64,000 bases of DNA, taken from the NCBI RefSeq assembly GCF_016881065.1, contig NZ_WXYN01000003.1:194-64193 (forward strand), written 5' to 3'. Shown here piece after piece: positions 46,400 to 55,551 of this stretch. This DNA comes from Planococcus soli. Its GTDB lineage: Bacteria > Bacillota > Bacilli > Bacillales_A > Planococcaceae. The position numbers and the translations under genes are program-made. The notes under the pieces are model-generated. The model was given only the letters and a program-made list of their open reading frames with translations, was not told the DNA's origin and searched no databases. How positions within the stretch are numbered: position 1 is the stretch's first letter; every line of letters starts with the position of its first letter.

Positions 46400-47310
46400 T
46401 ATAAATAAGGCATTGCTTCGCGCAGCGCAAAGTAGCCGGTTGGGCTGCCGCTGGAAGGCCGCTGCGCTGTTTCTTCTGCATCATTACTCTCAGAAGCCTC
46501 TTGCTCATCCTGGTCCTGTGCTTCCATGATTTCCTCGAAAGACAATGGATTTGGCGGCGGCAGTTCAAGATCCTCCACCGTCCAGCCTTCCTGGTATTCA
46601 GTGAAAAATGCATTTGCCATCGCCTGATAACCGGCTGCGTTCGGGTGGACGTCAGATGGATTCGGAACTTTATCCACAGCATTCGCTCCAAACGGCTGGT
46701 CCACCGATACAAAAACGGCACCTGCCTTTTCAGCCGATCGCTGAAGAATTTCATTGAGCCGGTCAAGCTGTTTGGCAGTCCCGTTCTTTTGGCTTTCTCG
46801 AACATGCGGATAAGCAAAATAATAGCCCATCACGTAGACCGTTGCATCGGGAGATTGTTCAGCAAGCTCTGCCAGAATCAAGTCCATGTTCTTTCTTGCC
46901 TCGTTAAGTGCAAAGTCTACCTGGACCTGCTGGAAAACCAAAGAACCCTGCGCTGAATCATTCTGCACCAGTCGCAGTAAATCATTGGCCCCAGCTGATA
47001 CAGTGATGAGATTGGCTGAAGACAGAACTTCCTCAGCTTCGTCGCTTTGGATGCTTTCTAATACATCCGTAGTGGTAAATCCCGGAAATGCCAGGTTTTT
47101 CGAATAATACGCGACAGGTTGATTGCGCGACAGCTCCTGGGCAATCAAATCCGCGTAACCGGCATCTATTTGGCGGTCGGGTGTCTGCCCCGCTGCGAGC
47201 GAGTCGCCGATGGCTATATAAGCTGCTGGAATTTGAAGCTCTGCCTGTGCAGCAGCTGTTCCGCTGAATAACAGAAATCCTGTCATTGCCGCAATCCAAT
47301 ACTTCTTCAT
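46399..47310 (-). CDS. Secreted SGNH/GDSL-type esterase
   Basis: This 303-residue protein begins with a signal peptide (MKKYWIAAMTGFLLFSG, cleavage near AAAQA, about residue 23). SGNH blocks are visible: catalytic Ser in IAIGDSLAAG, Gly/Asn in SAGANDLL and the Asp-His pair in SDVHPNAAGY. The C-terminal 60 residues are acidic and low-complexity (EAQDQDEQEASESNDAEE). It probably acts outside the cell on lipids or acylated wall polymers. ATG at 47310 has AGAGGTG 6 nt upstream. It is the last gene of the yfmL operon, 12 nt after the aminopeptidase. Confidence 0.87.
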   Translation of the reverse strand: MKKYWIAAMTGFLLFSGTAAAQAELQIPAAYIAIGDSLAAGQTPDRQIDAGYADLIAQELSRNQPVAYYSKNLAFPGFTTTDVLESIQSDEAEEVLSSANLITVSAGANDLLRLVQNDSAQGSLVFQQVQVDFALNEARKNMDLILAELAEQSPDATVYVMGYYFAYPHVRESQKNGTAKQLDRLNEILQRSAEKAGAVFVSVDQPFGANAVDKVPNPSDVHPNAAGYQAMANAFFTEYQEGWTVEDLELPPPNPLSFEEIMEAQDQDEQEASESNDAEETAQRPSSGSPTGYFALREAMPYL

Positions 47311-47322
47311 TTCGATCACCTC

Positions 47323-48552
47323 TTAGAATGCCCAGTTTCCATTTCGGAAGATGGGCTCTTTTGAACCATCTGCTGTAATGCCGTCAATATCCATGTTTTC
47401 GCTGCCTATCATGAAATCTTCATGGACAATTGAGGTATTCAAGCCGATAGCTGCCAGTTGTTTGCGCTCCAAATCGCGTGCCCCTTCATAGCAGGTTGGA
47501 TAAGAATCCCCGATTGCCAAATGATTCGAAGCATTTTCATCGAATAGGGTATTGTAGAACAGTATGTTCGAATCAGAAATTGGCGAATGGAATGGCACTA
47601 ATGCCACTTCCCCTAAATAAGCCGCTCCTTCATCTGCACTGATCATTTCGTCGAGTAATTCTTGTCCCGACTCTGCTTTTGCACCAACAATCTTTCCTTT
47701 TTCAAAAGTAAGCGTAAAGCCGTCAATGATATTCCCCTGATAAACCAAAGGCTTTGTATTGCGGACCGTGCCGTCTACTCCATGCTTTAACGGCACGGTA
47801 TAGACTTCCTCCGTCGGCATATTGGCGATAAACGGATTGCCTTGAGGCGTTTTTGACGCGCCGGACATCCAAATATGCTTGTCTGGCAGCTCAATGGTCA
47901 GATCTGTTCCTGGTGCGCTGTAGTGCAATTTCACGTAGCGTTTGTTGTTTAATTGACTAGCCCGCTGCTCCAATAAAGCGATGTGGTTTTTCCAGGCCTC
48001 GACTGCATCCCCTTCGCCAATGCGGACGGTTTTAAAAATGGCTTGCCAAAGCGCATCCATTTGTTTTTCAGCTGATAAATCCGGAAAGACTTTTTGCGCC
48101 CACTTCGGCGATGGGATGGCTACGATCGACCATGCGATTTTATCTGTTCCCACTGCCTGGCGGTATCGTTCTAATGCTTTTCCGGCAGATTTTTGCGAAT
48201 CAGCCAGTCGTTTCGCCGGAATACCTGTTAACAAATCTGGATCTTCCGCATCAATCCATAGGAAAGAACCGCCTGTATTGATCACTTCATCACGCTGGAC
48301 GACAGACCATTCCGGGTATTCCTTGAAAGCATCCTCCGGCGCCAATTCAAAATGTGTCCGTGTCAGGACTGGATCTTCGTAGTTGACCTGGACTCGTTTG
48401 GCGCCTGCTTCATAGGCTTTTTTGACGACGATCCGTGTAAATTCCAGCGTATCGGTCGTGGTATTGATCACGACCAATTGCCCTTTTTGAACATTTAACC
48501 CCATAGAAACTGTCAAATCGGCATATTGTTCAAGTTTTTCTTGGAAATTCAT
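47323..48552 (-). CDS. Aminopeptidase, M29 family (copy 2)
   Basis: This 409-residue paralogue of the protein at 35352-36584 aligns throughout by eye. Metal-binding segments are NMPTEEVYT, GEVALVPFHSPIS and LFDENASNHLAIG. It is cytosolic and removes N-terminal residues. The start overlaps the yfmL stop by four bases (ATGA) with AAGGGG 8 nt upstream, so it is translationally coupled to the RNA helicase. One substitution relative to copy 1 is VPFHSPIS for VPHQSPIS, with His shifted by one position next to a ligand. Confidence 0.9.
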   Translation of the reverse strand: MNFQEKLEQYADLTVSMGLNVQKGQLVVINTTTDTLEFTRIVVKKAYEAGAKRVQVNYEDPVLTRTHFELAPEDAFKEYPEWSVVQRDEVINTGGSFLWIDAEDPDLLTGIPAKRLADSQKSAGKALERYRQAVGTDKIAWSIVAIPSPKWAQKVFPDLSAEKQMDALWQAIFKTVRIGEGDAVEAWKNHIALLEQRASQLNNKRYVKLHYSAPGTDLTIELPDKHIWMSGASKTPQGNPFIANMPTEEVYTVPLKHGVDGTVRNTKPLVYQGNIIDGFTLTFEKGKIVGAKAESGQELLDEMISADEGAAYLGEVALVPFHSPISDSNILFYNTLFDENASNHLAIGDSYPTCYEGARDLERKQLAAIGLNTSIVHEDFMIGSENMDIDGITADGSKEPIFRNGNWAF

Positions 48553-49709
48553 CGTTTATTCCCCTTTGCCGCGATGGTTTTGCTGGAACCTTCTATCAGC
48601 TTTCCGCCATAGATTACTTTCTGGACAGGTTTGGAAGGCAGTTCTTTTGTGAACTTCTTATAATGGCGTTCATCGGAATATGCCAAGAGTGTCAGCACTT
48701 CGCCGTCTGCTCCGGCTCGTCCCGTTCTGCCAGAGCGATGCAAATACTGCTCGACCGTTTGCGGAACATCGACATGGATGACATGCGTTACTTGGTCAAT
48801 ATCCAATCCGCGCGCCGCTACTTCTGTCGCAATCAACACAGCCACTTCGCCTTTCCGGAAAGCATCCAATGCTTTTTTGCGTTCATCTTTTTTCATTTCG
48901 GAATGCAGGGTGACAATTTTCGCATCACGGAATTTTAATTTATTTTCCTTCATCAGCAATTGATCCAGGTTATTGACGAATGCCAATCCCTTCATGCCCG
49001 GGATATGCGAAATGCTGCGCAGCATTTCGGTCTTGTCGCGTTCATCCACTTTGATAAATGAATGCGTCACTTTGCCGAACATCGGCAGATCCTCCGCAGT
49101 TACCTGCAGGCGTGTCGGATGCTGCATCAAACGTTCCGCCACCAACTCGATTTCTTCAGTGATCGTAGCTGACACCAAGACCAATTGACGGTCGTGCTGC
49201 GTTTTTTCAATCAAGTCTTTCATAATGCCGCGGTGTTCACGCGCCATCAGCTGATCGCCTTCATCCAATACCAAAATCCGGATTTCGTGCATTTTCAGCT
49301 TTTTGGTTTTCACCAATTCATTTAGACGTCCTGGCGTACCTACAACAATGGTCGGTTTTTTCTTGAGCGTATCCAATTGCCGCTGGATGTTCGCTCCGCC
49401 GATCAATTGCGTCACCGTGACATCTGTTCCTTCTGTCCACTCACGCAATACATTGACGATCTGCATCGACAATTCCTGGGACGGAGCTACAATCATTGCT
49501 TGAATTGCCTTTTTTTCAGGGTTGACCCGCTGCAATATTGGCAGAACATATGCCAAAGTTTTGCCTGATCCCGTTGGAGATTCTGCAACGATATCATTGC
49601 CTGCCAGCATCTCTGGAATCATCTGTTCCTGAATTGGCATTAACGCATCAAATCCAGCCTTTTCCCATTTTTCTTGCCACAATGGGCTTAATTCATTTAT
49701 AAAAGTCAT
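48549..49709 (-). CDS. yfmL: DEAD-box RNA helicase, YfmL-like
   Basis: This 386-residue ATP-dependent RNA helicase corresponds to B. subtilis YfmL, linked to 50S subunit assembly. Motifs are the Q motif (MPIQEQMIP), I (SPTGSGKT), Ia, II (LDEGDQL, so DEGD in place of DEAD), III (VSATI) and VI (YLHRSGRTGRAG). There is no long C-terminal extension. ATG at 49709 has AAGGTGG 8 nt upstream; the 46-codon longer reading has no ribosome site. It heads a three-gene operon with an aminopeptidase and a secreted esterase. Confidence 0.9.
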   Translation of the reverse strand: MTFINELSPLWQEKWEKAGFDALMPIQEQMIPEMLAGNDIVAESPTGSGKTLAYVLPILQRVNPEKKAIQAMIVAPSQELSMQIVNVLREWTEGTDVTVTQLIGGANIQRQLDTLKKKPTIVVGTPGRLNELVKTKKLKMHEIRILVLDEGDQLMAREHRGIMKDLIEKTQHDRQLVLVSATITEEIELVAERLMQHPTRLQVTAEDLPMFGKVTHSFIKVDERDKTEMLRSISHIPGMKGLAFVNNLDQLLMKENKLKFRDAKIVTLHSEMKKDERKKALDAFRKGEVAVLIATEVAARGLDIDQVTHVIHVDVPQTVEQYLHRSGRTGRAGADGEVLTLLAYSDERHYKKFTKELPSKPVQKVIYGGKLIEGSSKTIAAKGNKR

Positions 49710-49775
49710 TTGCGATTCCACCTTTTTTTCAATGCTTTTAGTGTACCATATTAGCTGTTTTAACGCCTTTTTTGG

Positions 49776-49810
49776 CATGCAAAAAGCCAGCCTGTTTAGG
49801 GGCTGGCCTC
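49776..49810 (-). terminator. Terminator after the DHA2 transporter gene
   Basis: On the minus strand GCCAGCC pairs with GGCTGGC across a short A/C-rich loop, followed by T5. Confidence 0.75.
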
Positions 49811-49815
49811 CTGGA

Positions 49816-51285
49816 TTATTCAGTTGCTTCTTGTTGTCTATAAACAATCTCTTTCTCTGTTTCAGTTACCGGCCGTACCGGTTTTTTAATGAAGAAAGCC
49901 AGGATCAATGCTACCAACGCTATAAACGTCGAGACGAAAAAGGCGAAGTTAATGCCGTCAAGCATGGCAATGTTCATGATGCTTTCAGGAGCAACCCCTT
50001 CTGCTGCCAGGGTTTGTGCTGTGGAATCCGTACGTGTGTTCATGATGGTGATGAGAAAGGCAGATCCAACCGCACCCGCTACTTGCTGCAACGTGTTGTT
50101 GATTGCCGTTCCATGTGGATAAGATTTCATCGGCAACGTGTTCAAGCCGTTCGTCATGACCGGCATCATCACCATCGAAATGCCGAACATCCGCAATGTG
50201 TACATCAGCATGATGCTGATATAGCTGGAATCCAAGCTTAACTGGCTGAACATATACGTCGTGATCACAACAATGGCCAAACCAGGTATGGCAAGCACTT
50301 TAGCGCCAAACCGGTCGAACAGCCGTCCGGTAATCGGAGACATAAAGCCCATGGCCAACGCGCCGGGCAGCATCAATAATCCCGAGTCGATTGGCGATAT
50401 GCCTTTAATGGTCTGAATATAAATTGGCATCAGGATCATTGCCGAGAACATCGACATGGATAATGCAATTGAGATTGCTGATGACAAAGCGAACATCGGG
50501 TATTTGTAAATTCGGATTTCCAATAAAGGTTCATCCAGTTTCAACTGGCGGAAGCCGAAAACAATCAGTGAAATAATACCGATTGCAATGGTCACCACAA
50601 CTACCGGATCGGTCCAGCCCATCGTCCCGGCAGAGCTAAATCCATACAGCACTCCCCCGAAACCTAAACTAGAAAGTGCCAGCGAAGCTTTATCAAGCGA
50701 TATCTCCCTGTTCTGGAATGTTAAATTCTTTAATTTGAAAATCCCTAAAGCAAGCGGAACCAAAGCGACCGGCAAGACAATCCAGAAAAGCACTCGCCAC
50801 GAGTAATGCTCTACGATAAATCCGGATAGCGTCGGTCCGATTGCAGGTGCAACAACCATGACCAATCCGAACACGCCCATCGCAGATCCGCGTTTTTCAA
50901 CTGGAAAAGCAGCCAGCATGACATTCATCAATAATGGCATCATCAATGCTGCACCGGCAGCTTGAATCATTCTGCCCACTAGCAGGATGCTGAATACAGG
51001 CGCTACTGCCGCCAATAATGTTCCGAGCGCAAACAGCGACATCGCGACTATAAAAATTGAACGGTTCGAATAGCGCTGAATGAAAAAAGCACTGGCCGGA
51101 ATCAAAATCCCGTTGACCAGCATATATCCTGTCACAAGCCATTGCGCCGTAGAAGCGTCGATATTCAAGTCCAGCATGATTTCAGGCAGTGCAATGTTTA
51201 GTAAGGTCTGATTAAAGATGGCTACGAATGCGCCGGTAAAGAGAATGGCAATGATGCCATAAGGTGTTTTTTTCTGTTCTTTCAT
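49816..51285 (-). CDS. DHA2-family multidrug efflux transporter (MFS, 14 helices)
   Basis: This 489-residue drug:proton antiporter has about fourteen helices. The N-terminal segment FVAIFNQTLLNIALPEIM, the loop after helix 2 and motif C (LVMVVAPAIGPTLSGFIVEHYSWR) define the DHA2/EmrB-QacA group. It resembles LmrB-type proteins of Bacillus. The start ATG has GGAGG about 9 nt upstream. It is divergent from a TetR regulator, a common layout for inducible efflux. Drug specificity is not readable. Confidence 0.88.
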   Translation of the reverse strand: MKEQKKTPYGIIAILFTGAFVAIFNQTLLNIALPEIMLDLNIDASTAQWLVTGYMLVNGILIPASAFFIQRYSNRSIFIVAMSLFALGTLLAAVAPVFSILLVGRMIQAAGAALMMPLLMNVMLAAFPVEKRGSAMGVFGLVMVVAPAIGPTLSGFIVEHYSWRVLFWIVLPVALVPLALGIFKLKNLTFQNREISLDKASLALSSLGFGGVLYGFSSAGTMGWTDPVVVVTIAIGIISLIVFGFRQLKLDEPLLEIRIYKYPMFALSSAISIALSMSMFSAMILMPIYIQTIKGISPIDSGLLMLPGALAMGFMSPITGRLFDRFGAKVLAIPGLAIVVITTYMFSQLSLDSSYISIMLMYTLRMFGISMVMMPVMTNGLNTLPMKSYPHGTAINNTLQQVAGAVGSAFLITIMNTRTDSTAQTLAAEGVAPESIMNIAMLDGINFAFFVSTFIALVALILAFFIKKPVRPVTETEKEIVYRQQEATE

Positions 51286-51342
51286 ATTGATACTTCCTCC
51301 GTAAATGGTACTCTATATTTTTTTCTGTTTCTCCATTTCATC

Positions 51343-51371
51343 ATTCTATACCTGCTGTATATTTATTTCAA
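51343..51371 (-). promoter_or_regulatory. Promoter of the DHA2 transporter gene
   Basis: On the minus strand TTGAAA (51366-51371) and TAGAAT (51343-51348) are spaced by 17 nt. The TTGAAA also occurs a second time about 23 nt upstream. I saw no clear palindromic operator. Confidence 0.55.
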
Positions 51372-51398
51372 GTATTTCGTTATGAATATTTCAAAACC

Positions 51399-51427
51399 TT
51401 GATATGAAAGTGTTTTCAAGTTATAAT
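51399..51427 (+). promoter_or_regulatory. Promoter of the TetR regulator gene
   Basis: TTGATA (51399-51404) and a consensus TATAAT (51422-51427) are spaced by 17 nt, about 30 nt upstream of the start codon. Confidence 0.7.
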
Positions 51428-51459
51428 GAAAATAGACTAACGGTATAAAGGTGAGGTAA

Positions 51460-52320
51460 ATGAACCCTAAAAAACAACAGATCCTAAATGCAGCCTATGA
51501 TCTTTTCATCAATAAAGGCTATAACTCTTCCTCCATTCAGGACATTCTGGACGAAGCCAAAGTTTCAAAAGGAACGTTTTACAATTATTTCGGATCCAAA
51601 TCGGAATGCCTCATGGCAATCATGGAATCCATTGGCAGTGAAATCCGGCAGCGGCGGATGGCAGCAGCAGTCGGCATGTCTGCAAATGATCCAGAGGTAT
51701 TGGCAGAACAACTGTATATCCGCATTAAGCTGAACCTTGAAAAAAACCTTTTTGCGCTTTATGAAAGCATTTTCTATTCACAGGATCCGGAATTAAAATC
51801 CTTTTCCGTCAAACAGTACTCACTCGAAATGGAATGGATTTCTTCACGAATCGTTGATGTTTTCGGCAAAGAAGCAGCGCCCTATGCATTGGAAAATGCG
51901 GCATTCGTCCACGGTTATGTCCAACAGCTTATTCACTTGTGGCGCCTTGTTTCTGTCGATAATTTGCCGGCAGATAAACTTTCTTCTTTCGTCATCCGCC
52001 GACTGCAGGCGACCATCGCCCTTCAAATAGCCGCAAAAGATACTTTTTTTGGCAATTTAAAACTGCCGCTTGCCGCTTCTGCTGACGACGTCACTTTAGA
52101 AGAGCTCGCTCCCTTGCTGGAAAAGTATGCCCAAAAGCTAAAAGACCAGGACAACATAAAACAGCTCGCGCAATTTCTGGCAGCAGAGCTGGCAGCGGAA
52201 ACTCCCAGAAAAGTATTGATTGAAAGTGTTCTCACTACGCTTGCCAATGATAACCGGATTGAATCTGAGCTGTCGATTATGATTGAACAGGTTTGGAAGC
52301 ATTTAGCTGACATTGCATAA
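51460..52320 (+). CDS. TetR/AcrR family transcriptional regulator
   Basis: This 286-residue protein is long for the family. Residues 1-50 are the DNA-binding helix-turn-helix (ILNAAYDLFINKGYNSSSIQDI, VSKGTFYNYFGSKSE). The rest is a helical ligand domain with an extra C-terminal part (about 200-286). It probably represses the divergent DHA2 transporter until a drug binds. GAGG lies 4-5 nt before the ATG. The extra C-terminal helices could enlarge the ligand pocket or the dimer face; that is inference. Confidence 0.88.
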   Translation: MNPKKQQILNAAYDLFINKGYNSSSIQDILDEAKVSKGTFYNYFGSKSECLMAIMESIGSEIRQRRMAAAVGMSANDPEVLAEQLYIRIKLNLEKNLFALYESIFYSQDPELKSFSVKQYSLEMEWISSRIVDVFGKEAAPYALENAAFVHGYVQQLIHLWRLVSVDNLPADKLSSFVIRRLQATIALQIAAKDTFFGNLKLPLAASADDVTLEELAPLLEKYAQKLKDQDNIKQLAQFLAAELAAETPRKVLIESVLTTLANDNRIESELSIMIEQVWKHLADIA

Positions 52321-52356
52321 AAAAGAGCGAAGCCATTGAGGCTTCGCTCTTTTTTA
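52319..52356. terminator. Bidirectional terminator between tetR and the amidase gene
   Basis: AAAAAAGAGCGAAGCC pairs with GGCTTCGCTCTTTTTT over a 5-nt loop. Confidence 0.88.
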
Positions 52357-53802
52357 TGGTTTGCGCCGTCCTTTGACAGCTTGTTCGAATGCATAGGCAT
52401 ATTCGATCAACGACGGCTCGGTAAACGCCAGGCCTGAAAATGTGAGGCCAAAAGGCTCGCCCTTTTCACAATATCCAAATGGCACGGTAATCGATGGGAA
52501 CCCGGCGGATGCACCGATATTGCAGCCATAATCCTGTGGCAGTACCAAAGCGTCTACTCCAATTGTTTTTAACACTTTCTTCATCCCCGGCTCTGCAGCT
52601 AAAAAGCGGTTGCGTTCAAGTGCTTCCACGTATTCCCGCTCTGTCAGCATGCCCGTCATGCCATTCGCTTGCTCCAGCATATTTTGACCATACTTCAGCA
52701 TTTTTTCCGGGTGTTTATTATTAAATGCGATGACATCCTCCATGGAACGGATCGGCTGGTTCGGATTGGACTTTGCCAAATAGGCGTTAAGGTTTGCCTT
52801 GAACTCATGCTGCAGCACCGCAAATCCCAAATCTTCCTGCTCAACACCTAAATCGATCCCATCAATAATTTCCGCACCATTGGCGCGCAGTGCTTCCAGT
52901 GCCTTTTCAAACAGCACGGCCTGTTCATCGTTGATTTTTTTGAATAACCCTCTTGCTACTCCCAGCTTCGCACCTTGCAGACCATCTTTTTTCAGGTGCT
53001 GCTTCCAGTTATAGTCTTCGAACGGTGCTGCAAAAGTTGTAATGGGGTCTTCCGGGTCGCAACCGACAATGACCTCAAAAAGAGCCACAGCATCAGCAAC
53101 GGTTCGTGCTAAAGACCCCGGCACATCCTGCGTGTGTGACAGCGGAATGATTCCTGTCCTGCTGGCCATGCCGACTGTAGGTTTAATGCCAACCAAACTG
53201 TTTTGTGCGGCGGGGTTTATAATCGATCCGGAGGTTTCCGTTCCGATCGCTCCTGCTGCCAAATTCGAAGCAACAGCAGCTGCCGAACCAGAACTCGAAC
53301 CGCCAACATCAAAATCACCAAAAGGATTTTTTACTTGCCCCCCTCTGGAGCTATAGCCATTGATCATTTTATCCGACATGAAGTTGGCCCACTCCGTCAT
53401 ATTGGTTTTCCCCAAAATCACAGCACCTGCCTGGCGCAGCTTTTCTGCCACTTTGGCGTCACGCAGTGCATAATGGTCCTTCATTGCAAGAGATCCCGCA
53501 CTCGTATGCATCTTATCCCCAGTATCTATATTGTCCTTCAGCAAGATTGGAATGCCATGAAGCCTTGACCGCGGACCGGTTTGGCGGCGTTCAAAGTCAA
53601 GTGCCTGCGCAATCAATAACGCATCTGGATTCAACTCAAGTACAGCGTGTGTATGTTGGCCACGCAATGAGATATTTTCTTTATACATCAGCACCAGTTC
53701 TTCGGAAGTCAAGTTGCCTTGGTCCATCTCTTCCTGCATATCCGCTATTGTCATTTCGTCGAGCCGCTCAAGGCGATACTCTTCCAACTTTTTATTGTGC
53801 AT
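52354..53802 (-). CDS. Amidase signature family hydrolase
   Basis: This 482-residue amidase has the Ser-cisSer-Lys triad visible as Lys in ILLKDNIDTGD, Ser in GGSSSGSAAAVA and the nucleophile in GTETSGSIINPA. It is related to GatA but stands alone, so it is a free amidase and not part of the tRNA amidotransferase, which is encoded at the right end of the window. The substrate is unknown. ATG at 53802 has GGAGG 7 nt upstream; a start five codons earlier has no spacing. A second gene, small and on the same strand, lies upstream. Confidence 0.87.
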   Translation of the reverse strand: MHNKKLEEYRLERLDEMTIADMQEEMDQGNLTSEELVLMYKENISLRGQHTHAVLELNPDALLIAQALDFERRQTGPRSRLHGIPILLKDNIDTGDKMHTSAGSLAMKDHYALRDAKVAEKLRQAGAVILGKTNMTEWANFMSDKMINGYSSRGGQVKNPFGDFDVGGSSSGSAAAVASNLAAGAIGTETSGSIINPAAQNSLVGIKPTVGMASRTGIIPLSHTQDVPGSLARTVADAVALFEVIVGCDPEDPITTFAAPFEDYNWKQHLKKDGLQGAKLGVARGLFKKINDEQAVLFEKALEALRANGAEIIDGIDLGVEQEDLGFAVLQHEFKANLNAYLAKSNPNQPIRSMEDVIAFNNKHPEKMLKYGQNMLEQANGMTGMLTEREYVEALERNRFLAAEPGMKKVLKTIGVDALVLPQDYGCNIGASAGFPSITVPFGYCEKGEPFGLTFSGLAFTEPSLIEYAYAFEQAVKGRRKP

Positions 53803-53830
53803 GGTTTTTCCTCCCATTCAATATAAGCCA

Positions 53831-53857
53831 TTGAAAAAAGCCGGAGTCAGCCGGCTT
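53831..53857 (-). terminator. Terminator after the FbpA-like gene
   Basis: AAGCCGG pairs with CCGGCTT over a 6-nt loop with T6 on the minus strand. It overlaps the last codons and stop of the small gene. Confidence 0.7.
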
Positions 53858-54005
53858 GATTAGTATCTGTATAGGTTTTCATTAATTCATAAAGTGAAGT
53901 TTCATATAATTGGCGCCCATTTATCTTAAATACGTTCTGTTCAACCAATCCTTGTATGATGGTTTCACGTTTATCTGTAAACTTTGATTCGGGTATGCGT
54001 TCCAT
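53847..54005 (-). CDS. Small FbpA-like protein
   Basis: This 52-residue ORF has AAGGAGAG 9 nt before its ATG. The pattern KRETIIQGLVEQNVFKING followed by RQLYETSLYELMKTY resembles the FbpA family of small Fur-regulated basic proteins. In B. subtilis FbpA acts with the FsrA sRNA in iron-sparing. I see no Fur box upstream here, so iron control is not supported by the sequence. It is a soluble, mainly helical protein. The gene is shorter than usual annotation limits and its terminator overlaps its end. Confidence 0.6.
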   Translation of the reverse strand: MERIPESKFTDKRETIIQGLVEQNVFKINGRQLYETSLYELMKTYTDTNQAG

Positions 54006-54151
54006 TGATCCGTTCTCTCCTTCAAGAAGTATTCCCTTTTCTTTACCCTGTAGGCTGTTCAGTTAAAACCCTCATTTGATCAAAATTGCACTTATTAACC
54101 GGAAATAATAAAACAACCCGATCAGCATGGATCACTGATCGGATTGTTGCA

Positions 54152-55513
54152 TTATGCCAGCTCCAGCCAAGCCACCGCTTCACAATGCGTGGATTGCGGG
54201 AACATATCAACTGGCTGTACTTCTTTCGTGCGATAGCCGCCGTCTTCGAGTATGCGCAAATCACGCGCCAAGGTTGCCGGGTTGCAAGACACATAAACCA
54301 CACGCGTCGGGCGCTGCTTGAGGATGGTCCTCAGCAATTGTTCATCACAGCCTTTTCTTGGAGGATCAACGACCAATACATCAGCTTTCTTGCCTTCTTT
54401 ATACCAGCGCGGTATGACCTGTTCAGCCGGACCCGCCTCGAACAGCGTATTGGCTAATCCATTCAGCTCGGCGTTGCGCTTTGCATCTTCTATCGCCTGC
54501 GGGACAATTTCGACCCCCATGACAAATTTAGCACGCTGGGCCAGAAATAAAGAAATTGTTCCGATGCCGCAATATGCATCGATTACGGTTTCATTGCCGG
54601 TCAACTGGGCATATTGGAGCGCTTGGCCATACAAGACTTCTGTCTGTTCGGGATTGATCTGATAAAAAGAACGGGCGGATATTTCAAAACGGACATCCCC
54701 GATTTGGTCTTCTATCACGTCTTTGCCCCATAGCGTCAAAGTCTCATCACCAAAAATAACATTCGTTTTTTCACTGTTGATGTTCTGGACAATTGATGTC
54801 ACTTCCGGCACGGTCGCTTGGATCAACTCAATCGCCTGCGCCGCCTGCGAGAATTTCTTTTTCTTAGTCACGAGTACTACCATAATTTCTCCGGTCGCCC
54901 GGGCTTTTCGGACAACCACATGGCGCAGCATGCCCCGGTGCGTCGCCTCTTCATAGGGTTCGATCCCGAGTTCAGCCAAATTCTTTTTCAGCGACACCAT
55001 AATGGCGTCCGCTTCTGGCGTCTGGATAAGACAGATGTCTGTGTCTGCAATGTCATGCGATCTCGGCTGATAAAATCCGGCCACCACTTTGCCATTTTGT
55101 GTACCAAATGGAATCTGGGATTTATTGCGGTAGCGCCATGGATCTTCCATGCCTTTCACTGGATGAACCGGTACGTCCGGCAGCTTGCCGATTCGGGTAA
55201 TGGCATCGCGCACCAACTTCTGCTTGAACGTCATCTGTCCTTCATAAGACAGGTGCTGTATTTGGCAGCCTCCGCACGTATCGAATACCGGACATGGAGC
55301 TTCGACACGAAAAGGTGAAGCCTGCTGTATTTCAATTAGCTTCGCAAAGCCATAAGATTTTAAGGTCTTTAATACATGCACCAACACATCTTCACCCGGC
55401 AAGGCGCCTGGGATGAACAGCGGGTATCCGTCTACTTTCGCTACGCCTGCACCGTCATGCGTCAAGTCTTCTACATGGACCGTTATCTGGTCATTTTTAT
55501 TTACTGGTTTCAA
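54152..55513 (-). CDS. rlmCD: 23S rRNA (uracil-C5)-methyltransferase RlmCD
   Basis: This 453-residue enzyme methylates U747 and U1939 of 23S rRNA in B. subtilis (YefA). A TRAM domain occupies about 8-65 and a cysteine cluster CPVFDTCGGCQIQH lies at about 74-87. The SAM motif is DAYCGIGTISLFLA, the target-binding motif VDPPRKGCDE and the catalytic Cys is in YVSCNPATLARDL. It aligns with YefA more closely than the paralogue at 21143-22507, which supports this symbol. The TTG start at 55513 has GGAG 9 nt upstream. The order gatCAB, dgkB, rlmCD agrees with B. subtilis. Confidence 0.9.
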   Translation of the reverse strand: MKPVNKNDQITVHVEDLTHDGAGVAKVDGYPLFIPGALPGEDVLVHVLKTLKSYGFAKLIEIQQASPFRVEAPCPVFDTCGGCQIQHLSYEGQMTFKQKLVRDAITRIGKLPDVPVHPVKGMEDPWRYRNKSQIPFGTQNGKVVAGFYQPRSHDIADTDICLIQTPEADAIMVSLKKNLAELGIEPYEEATHRGMLRHVVVRKARATGEIMVVLVTKKKKFSQAAQAIELIQATVPEVTSIVQNINSEKTNVIFGDETLTLWGKDVIEDQIGDVRFEISARSFYQINPEQTEVLYGQALQYAQLTGNETVIDAYCGIGTISLFLAQRAKFVMGVEIVPQAIEDAKRNAELNGLANTLFEAGPAEQVIPRWYKEGKKADVLVVDPPRKGCDEQLLRTILKQRPTRVVYVSCNPATLARDLRILEDGGYRTKEVQPVDMFPQSTHCEAVAWLELA

Positions 55514-55551
55514 AAATATTCACTCCATTTCACATCTAACTATCATACAAC

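Noticed and set aside
52354-53802. Amidase gene as a second gatA
   Set aside because: It is not near gatB or gatC and the complete gatCAB operon is present at the right end; it fits a stand-alone amidase.
54006-54151. Fur box upstream of the FbpA-like gene
   Set aside because: No sequence close to the 7-1-7 dyad was found.
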